A stretch of DNA of 64,000 nucleotides from Mesorhizobium sp. LMG 17147 (lineage in GTDB: Bacteria > Pseudomonadota > Alphaproteobacteria > Rhizobiales > Rhizobiaceae), in NCBI RefSeq assembly GCF_024297145.1, contig NZ_JANCTC010000017.1:1-64000 (forward strand). Direction: 5' to 3'. Shown here piece by piece: positions 58,895-64,000 of this stretch (within the stretch, counting starts at the first letter, position 1; the number at the start of each line of letters is the position of its first letter). A model generated the notes under the pieces. The model worked only from the letters and a program-made list of their open reading frames with translations, had not been told where the DNA came from and made no database searches. Position numbers and translations under genes: made by a program.

Positions 58895-61219
58895 TCAGGC
58901 AGCCGCCCTGATCGCCTGCGCGACTTTCTTCATCGGGATGCGTACCGAGACGATCGTGCCGATGCTTTCGGTCGAACGGATCTTCAACGCGCCACCCTGA
59001 AGCTCGGCCAGCGAGCGCGATATGGCGAGGCCGAGGCCGGAGCCGGCATGGCTCTTGGAGAACTGGTTCTGCACCTGTTCGAATGGCCGTCCGAGCTTGC
59101 TCAGCGCCGCTTTCGGGATGCCACAGCCATTGTCCTCGATCGTCAGGATCAGCGCGCTGGAAATGCTGCGGGCTCTGACCGAAATGTGGCCGCCTTGCCC
59201 GGTGAACTTCACCGCATTGGACAGAAGGTTGATGAGGATCTGCTTGATCGCCCTGCGGTCGGCGAACAGTGTCAGCGAATCGGCGATGCGGGTTTCGACG
59301 GTGATCGACTTTTCCGCCGCCTGCAGCGAGACGACGCGAACCGTCTCCCTGATGAGCGGGCAGAGATCGATTTCTTCCTGATCCAGGGCGAACTGGCCGG
59401 CCTCGATCTTCGACATGTCGAGGATGTCGTTGATCACGCCGAGAAGATATTTGCCGCTGCCGTTGATGTCGGTGGCATACTCTTCGTAGCGCGGCGACCC
59501 CATCGGCCCGAACAGCCGCCGTTCCATCAGTTCCGAGAAGCCGATGATCGCGTTGAGCGGCGTGCGCAACTCGTGCGACATGTTGGCCAGGAATTCGGAT
59601 TTGGCCCGGTTTGCCGCTTCGGCCCGCTCGGTTTCCTTCATGTATTTGCGATTGAGCTCGACGAGCTCACGAGCCCGTTCTTCTTCCGCGCGGCGGGCAA
59701 GGCTGAGGTCGTGGATTGTCGCCATCAGCCGGCGCTCGCTGTCGACCAGCTTCTCCTGGTGCAGCTTGATCTGGGTGATGTCGGAGCCGACCGAGACGGT
59801 GCCGCCGTCCCTTGTCCGCAACTCGTTCACTTGCAGCCAGCGGCCGTCGGCAAGCTGGCGTTCGAAGGTCGCGCCCCCCTGCGGTCCGTTGGTATTGGCA
59901 AGCCGCCGCTCCGAGGCGAAGGCCAGCATGCGTTGTTCCAGCACGGCGCGCGGGGCGCCCGGCATCACGTCGCGATCCGACAGGCCGTTGTCCTGCTGGT
60001 ATTTGGAATTGCACATGATCAGGCGCTCGGACGAATCCCACAGCACGAAGGATTCGTTGATGTTTTCGATGGCCGTCCTCAGGCGCAGGTCCGCCGCTTC
60101 GGAGCGCAGCGCCAGGTGCCGCTGCTCGGTGACGTCGACGGCGATGCCGATCAGCTGGATCTCCGGCGCTTCCGGGTCGATAACCTGTGCTCTTGCGCGC
60201 ATCCAAACCCATTGCCCGTCGGCATGGCGCATCCGGAACACCTGGTCGATATGGTCGATCTCGCGTGCGACGATCCTGTTGGCGAGTTCGAACAAATCGC
60301 CGTCCTCGGGATGAATGATTTCGTCGACTTCGCCGAACGACAGCATCGTGTCGCAAGGCTCGTAGCCCAGCATGTCGTACATCGAGCGCGACCAGTACAT
60401 CTTGCCGCGCACCATGTCCCAATCCCACAGGCCGCAGCGGCCGCGCACCAACGCCATGTCGATGCGCTGGTGGGCTTCGAGATAGATGCGGTCGGCGGCC
60501 TGGGCACGCGCCGCCTGGCCGAAATAGGCGTAAAGGATGACGATCAGCACGCCGGCCGTCAGCACGAACAGCGTGACATTGAGTGAGACCGTCTTGCGCC
60601 AGGCGTCAAAAACTGCCTCCTGCGGCACGAACGCTGCCGCGGCACCCTTTCGGCCATTCGCCAGGCTCACTGCCGCGTACCAGTTCTGTCCGCCGATACT
60701 GACCTCCATCACTCCGGCGCGGTCGCCGAACATGAACAGCGGCTGTCCGCCCTGCACGACGCCATCGAGCGATCGGCCCTCCCAGTGCATCGACTGCGGC
60801 GATACGGCAATGATCTTGAAGGCGCTGTCGGTGATCGCCAGTACGTGGCTTCGGCCCATCGCGCCCTGACGACCGGTGCTCTCCAGCAGGTCCTGGATCG
60901 CACCTGGCGCGGAAACCGTGGTCGCGTCGGCGATCGAACTGGCCAGTTGGCCGGCGGCCAGCGCAAGGATCGCCTTGGCGTCGCGCTCGATCTCGTCGCG
61001 CTCGTTCATCAGTGACAGAAAGCGCAGTACTGCGATGATCAACAGAAACATGATAATGAGGGCCGGTATCGATCGCCGCAACAGCGGCTCGGCTGCCAGC
61101 AGCCGTCGGTAGGCAGGTTCGGCGATGAGCCGCGTATTGCCCGCGAGACCGTCGTTTCGCGCCTCGCGACGCTCAAACGCCGTCCCACCGGGCGCGCCCC
61201 ACGCGTCCGCCTTCGCCAT
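58895..61219 (-). CDS. pleC: Sensor histidine kinase, PleC type
   Basis: Kinase of 774 aa. Two membrane helices flank an extracytoplasmic domain (first IPALIIMFLLIIAVLRFL, second TLFVLTAGVLIVILYAYFG). Two PAS domains follow (WDWDMVRGKMYWS... and ENINESFVLWDSSERLIMCN), then a coiled coil, HisKA with His in FLANMSHELRTPLNAIIGFSELMERRLFG, and HATPase (LLSNAVKF, DNGCGIPKA, GSGLGLAISRSL). Length, PAS pair and linkage to glnE/degP and pepN fit PleC, the DivK phosphatase/kinase of the cell cycle. I took the start at 61219 (MAKADAWG); the frame opens at 61285. Confidence 0.85.
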   Translation of the reverse strand: MAKADAWGAPGGTAFERREARNDGLAGNTRLIAEPAYRRLLAAEPLLRRSIPALIIMFLLIIAVLRFLSLMNERDEIERDAKAILALAAGQLASSIADATTVSAPGAIQDLLESTGRQGAMGRSHVLAITDSAFKIIAVSPQSMHWEGRSLDGVVQGGQPLFMFGDRAGVMEVSIGGQNWYAAVSLANGRKGAAAAFVPQEAVFDAWRKTVSLNVTLFVLTAGVLIVILYAYFGQAARAQAADRIYLEAHQRIDMALVRGRCGLWDWDMVRGKMYWSRSMYDMLGYEPCDTMLSFGEVDEIIHPEDGDLFELANRIVAREIDHIDQVFRMRHADGQWVWMRARAQVIDPEAPEIQLIGIAVDVTEQRHLALRSEAADLRLRTAIENINESFVLWDSSERLIMCNSKYQQDNGLSDRDVMPGAPRAVLEQRMLAFASERRLANTNGPQGGATFERQLADGRWLQVNELRTRDGGTVSVGSDITQIKLHQEKLVDSERRLMATIHDLSLARRAEEERARELVELNRKYMKETERAEAANRAKSEFLANMSHELRTPLNAIIGFSELMERRLFGPMGSPRYEEYATDINGSGKYLLGVINDILDMSKIEAGQFALDQEEIDLCPLIRETVRVVSLQAAEKSITVETRIADSLTLFADRRAIKQILINLLSNAVKFTGQGGHISVRARSISSALILTIEDNGCGIPKAALSKLGRPFEQVQNQFSKSHAGSGLGLAISRSLAELQGGALKIRSTESIGTIVSVRIPMKKVAQAIRAAA

Positions 61220-61374
61220 AAATGGCACTCCCCGATTTTCTGTCCCGCTTGACGATCCGGCAACGCCGCACTTCCGAATCGTCACTAAAGAATCAAAGGT
61301 GATTCGCCTTGTCCAGAGGTGCGGCGAAAAAAGATTAAAAATCGACTAAAATAATGGGTTTTCGGATGGTCTTC

Positions 61375-61400
61375 CCTTCTCCCACGACTAGGGGAGAAGG
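61375..61400. repeat. Short dyad between pepN and pleC
   Basis: CCTTCTCCC (61375-61383) and GGGAGAAGG (61392-61400), separated by 8 bases, lie 9 bases past the end of pepN. The sequence is a common rhizobial intergenic repeat type and could also act in transcript 3' end formation. Confidence 0.6.
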
Positions 61401-61409
61401 AGAGGTCGC

Positions 61410-64000
61410 TTACGCCAGGGTGCGCTCGACGATGTCTCGCAAATCGGCCGACAGCTTCTCGGTATTGGCGATTGAAAGCAACGCCTCCCTTGCCTTGGCC
61501 TGCCGCACGGGTTCGAGCGAGCGCCACGACCTGAGCGCCGTCGCCAGCCTGGCGGCCACCTGCGGGTTGCGTTTTTCGACCTGCAGCACCGTTTCGACGA
61601 AAAGCCGGTAGCCCTCGCCGTCGGCGCGATGAAAGCCGGTCTGGTTGGCGCTGGAAAACGTACCGATGAGCGAGCGTACCCGGTTCGGGTTGGCCATCGA
61701 GAACGCTGGGTGGCTGGTCAAGGCGCGCACCGCGTCGACTGTTTGCGGACCGGGCACGCTGGCCTGGATCTGGAACCATTTGTCCATGACCAGCGGATCG
61801 GTTGCATATCTCGCCTCGAAATCGGCCAGTGCCTTGGTTGCCTCAGGTGCGCCGTGGTGATGGTGCGCAAGCACGGTCAACGCCGCGGCACGATCCGTCA
61901 TGTTGGTCGCCGATTGGAAGTGCCGGGCAGCGAGTTCCGCACCTCCCGGCAGCAAGGAGAGATAGTCCAGCAGGACATTGCGCAGCGCCCGCCGCCCGGC
62001 ACTGGCCGCGTCCGGGCTGAACGGACCATTGTCGGCGAGCTGATTGTAAAAGTTGGAGAATATCTCGCGGTTGGCCCCGGCGATCGCAACTGCCAGCGCC
62101 CCGCGTGCCGCGAAAATGGCGTCGGGGTCGATGTTCTTGCCGATGTCGCGGGCGATATCGGCCTCGCCGGGCAGCGCCAGCGCCAGTGCCCGATAGGCGG
62201 GTTCGAGCGCGTCGTCGCCGGCTATTTTGCCGGCAAGCCCGGTCAACCGGGCGCTGAATTCGGGTTGCCTGTAGTCCAGGATCTGGCGGAAAGCTGCAAT
62301 CAGCGCATCGGTCAAAAGCGTGTTGAACGCCTGCCAGCGCGAGAAGGCGTCGCTGTCGTGGCCAGCCAGAAAAAACTGGTCGTCGGGCCGCTGCTCGACC
62401 GAAAGCGTCACCGGCGCCGAAAAGCCGCGGTTGAGCGACATGGCCGGCCGCTCGGCAATCCCGGAAAACCTGACGACATGGCGGCGTTTGCGGATATGGA
62501 TGATGCCGTCCTCGACATTCGCCCCTTCCACGCCGCTATAGGCTGTCGCCTCTCCGTCGGCGCCGACCAAGCCGAAGGCAAGCGGAATGTGCATCAGCCG
62601 TTTGCGGCTTTCCGACGGCGTTGGCGGCACCGACTGCTCGATTTCGAGCGTGAATTCCTGCGCCGCAGGATTATACGCCGAACTGACGGTCAGGTTCGGC
62701 GTGCCGGCCTGATGATACCAGAGCGAAAACTGCGACAGGTCGCGACCGGAAACGTCTTCGAACACCTTGATGAAGTCTTCGATCGTCGCCGCCTGGCCGT
62801 CGTGACGTTCGAAGTAGAGGTCCATGCCGGCGCGGAACGTCTCTGCGCCGAGGATAGTGTGGATCATGCGCACGACTTCCGAGCCCTTTTCATAGACCGT
62901 CGCCGTATAGAAATTGTTGATCTCGCGGTAGCGGCGCGGCCGCACCGGATGCGCCAGCGGCCCTTGGTCCTCGGGAAACTGATGGGCGCGCAGTGTACGC
63001 ACCTCGGCGATGCGCTTGACGGCGCGCGAGCGCTGATCGGCGGAGAATTCGTGGTCGCGGAAAACGGTCAGGCCTTCCTTCAGGCAAAGCTGGAACCAGT
63101 CACGGCAAGTGATTCTGTTACCTGTCCAATTGTGGAAATACTCATGCGCAATGATGGCTTCGATATTGGCGAAATCGGCGTCGGTCGCGGTTTCCTGGTC
63201 GGCCAGCACATATTTGTCGTTGAAGATGTTGAGGCCCTTGTTCTCCATCGCGCCCATATTGAAGTCGGACACGGCGACGATGTTGAAGACATCGAGGTCG
63301 TATTCGCGGCCGAATGCCTCCTCGTCCCATTTCATCGACCGTTTCAAAGCGTCCATGGCGTAGCCGGCGAGCCTCTCTTTGCCCGGTTCGACATAGATTG
63401 CGAGCTCGACTTTGCGGCCAGACAGGGTAACGAAACTGTCCGAGATCTTGCCGAGGTCGCCGGCCACCAGCGCAAACAAATAGGACGGCTTGGGGAAGGG
63501 GTCGTGCCAGACCGCATAGTGCCAGCCGCCGGCAAGCTCGCCGCTGCCGGCCGGGTTGCCGTTGGACAAAAGCAGCGGCGCCTCATTGCGCTCCGCTTCG
63601 ATACGCACCGTATAGACCGACAGGATGTCGGGACGGTCGAGGAAATAAGTGATGCGGCGAAAGCCTTCGGCCTCGCATTGCGTGCAATAGACGTCGCTGG
63701 AGCGATAGAGGCCCATCAGCGCTTCGTTCTGCGCCGGCGCCAACACGGTTTCAATTCTCAGCTGGAAGCGCCTCGTGGCAGGGGGGCTGATGATTGTCAG
63801 TTGATCGGGCGTGACGAGAAAATCCTCAAGGCTCGGTTCCTGGCCGTCGATGGCGATACTGCGGAGCGTCAGCCCGTCGCCATCCAGCACCAGTGGCACC
63901 GACGCGGCAATCTCGTCGCGACGTTCGACCGTCAGCACGGCGGTGACATGCGTTGCTTCAGGCGAAAGGCGGAAAGTCAGGCTGGTTTCCGGAATCAGAT
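61410..64000 (-). CDS. pepN: Aminopeptidase N, 5' end outside window
   Basis: M1-family metallo-aminopeptidase. At least 863 residues are visible and the frame is open to the window edge, so the Met at 63938 is internal. The exopeptidase motif is NMGAMENKGLNIFN. The zinc motif HEYFHNWTGN, with a downstream Glu in LKEGLTVFRD, fits HExxH-x18-E. The C-terminal helical domain matches bacterial PepN (YGVEGANVEDG; FSANQTGFHRADGEGY). It trims N-terminal residues from peptides in the cytosol. pepN beside pleC is the usual rhizobial order. Confidence 0.95.
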   Translation of the reverse strand, partial: LIPETSLTFRLSPEATHVTAVLTVERRDEIAASVPLVLDGDGLTLRSIAIDGQEPSLEDFLVTPDQLTIISPPATRRFQLRIETVLAPAQNEALMGLYRSSDVYCTQCEAEGFRRITYFLDRPDILSVYTVRIEAERNEAPLLLSNGNPAGSGELAGGWHYAVWHDPFPKPSYLFALVAGDLGKISDSFVTLSGRKVELAIYVEPGKERLAGYAMDALKRSMKWDEEAFGREYDLDVFNIVAVSDFNMGAMENKGLNIFNDKYVLADQETATDADFANIEAIIAHEYFHNWTGNRITCRDWFQLCLKEGLTVFRDHEFSADQRSRAVKRIAEVRTLRAHQFPEDQGPLAHPVRPRRYREINNFYTATVYEKGSEVVRMIHTILGAETFRAGMDLYFERHDGQAATIEDFIKVFEDVSGRDLSQFSLWYHQAGTPNLTVSSAYNPAAQEFTLEIEQSVPPTPSESRKRLMHIPLAFGLVGADGEATAYSGVEGANVEDGIIHIRKRRHVVRFSGIAERPAMSLNRGFSAPVTLSVEQRPDDQFFLAGHDSDAFSRWQAFNTLLTDALIAAFRQILDYRQPEFSARLTGLAGKIAGDDALEPAYRALALALPGEADIARDIGKNIDPDAIFAARGALAVAIAGANREIFSNFYNQLADNGPFSPDAASAGRRALRNVLLDYLSLLPGGAELAARHFQSATNMTDRAAALTVLAHHHHGAPEATKALADFEARYATDPLVMDKWFQIQASVPGPQTVDAVRALTSHPAFSMANPNRVRSLIGTFSSANQTGFHRADGEGYRLFVETVLQVEKRNPQVAARLATALRSWRSLEPVRQAKAREALLSIANTEKLSADLRDIVERTLA

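Noticed and set aside
1..64000. Search for CRISPR arrays, tRNA or rRNA genes, insertion sequences, integrases and defence islands
   Set aside because: No regularly spaced repeats, cloverleaf sequences, transposase or integrase domains, or defence genes were recognised by reading; a tRNA or Rfam scan would be needed to exclude small RNA genes fully.

Overview
This is high-GC chromosomal DNA of an alphaproteobacterium of the Rhizobiales. Gene content and order point to Mesorhizobium or a close relative. The supporting features are a rhizobial choline-sulfate operon (betI-betC-betA-betB), a MucR/Ros regulator, feuN-feuP-feuQ directly upstream of cycHJKL, cycHJKL-degP-two-component-glnE-pleC-pepN order, and many short intergenic palindromes. 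It reads as core chromosome. I see no insertion sequence, integrase, CRISPR array, rRNA or tRNA gene.

Region by region: 1-7 kb holds the end of an AGE-family sugar epimerase and the leftward bet operon, which contains an extra PLP-dependent threonine/serine dehydratase gene. 7-11 kb holds a thiolase-like protein, an R. etli-type L-asparaginase, a Tat-exported beta-helix protein and a Gre-like factor. 11-12 kb is a Fic/Doc-AbrB toxin-antitoxin pair with a readable promoter and operator. 12-15.6 kb encodes both methylmalonyl-CoA mutase subunits. 15.8-19.4 kb has a HerA-like ATPase and an adenylate cyclase-TolB-TPR protein. 19.5-25.7 kb carries an L,D-transpeptidase, a haloacid dehalogenase, a class IV aminotransferase, SodB, two c-type cytochromes, a SET protein and a frameshifted LysE exporter. 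25.7-30.2 kb has oligopeptidase B, an SH3-like secreted protein, MucR, SufE and a DUF5330 protein. 30.6-39.1 kb holds a DivJ/PleC-type kinase, a peptidoglycan-binding protein, ParDE, DUF1491, DUF2336, a DUF1254/DUF1214 pair and a class A PBP. 39.2-43.5 kb has groESL with a CIRCE element, several small proteins and an orphan phage/GTA-tail-like DUF3168 gene. 43.5-58.8 kb is a rightward block: a possible small RNA, feuNPQ, a lipoprotein, cycHJKL, degP, a two-component pair, glnE and an EF-hand protein. Leftward pleC and a 5'-truncated pepN close the window.

Functional themes are osmoprotectant metabolism (bet), envelope and osmotic sensing (feuNPQ, degP, PBP, L,D-transpeptidase), cytochrome c maturation with two c-type cytochromes nearby, nitrogen control (glnE, asparaginase) and cell-cycle phosphorelay kinases. 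I found no clear novel defence or mobile system. The most unusual items are the dehydratase inside the bet operon, the apparent CTG start of feuQ, the candidate small RNA at about 43.55 kb, the one-base frameshift in the LysE gene, the orphan DUF3168 gene, and the cluster of hairpins between degP and the next operon.
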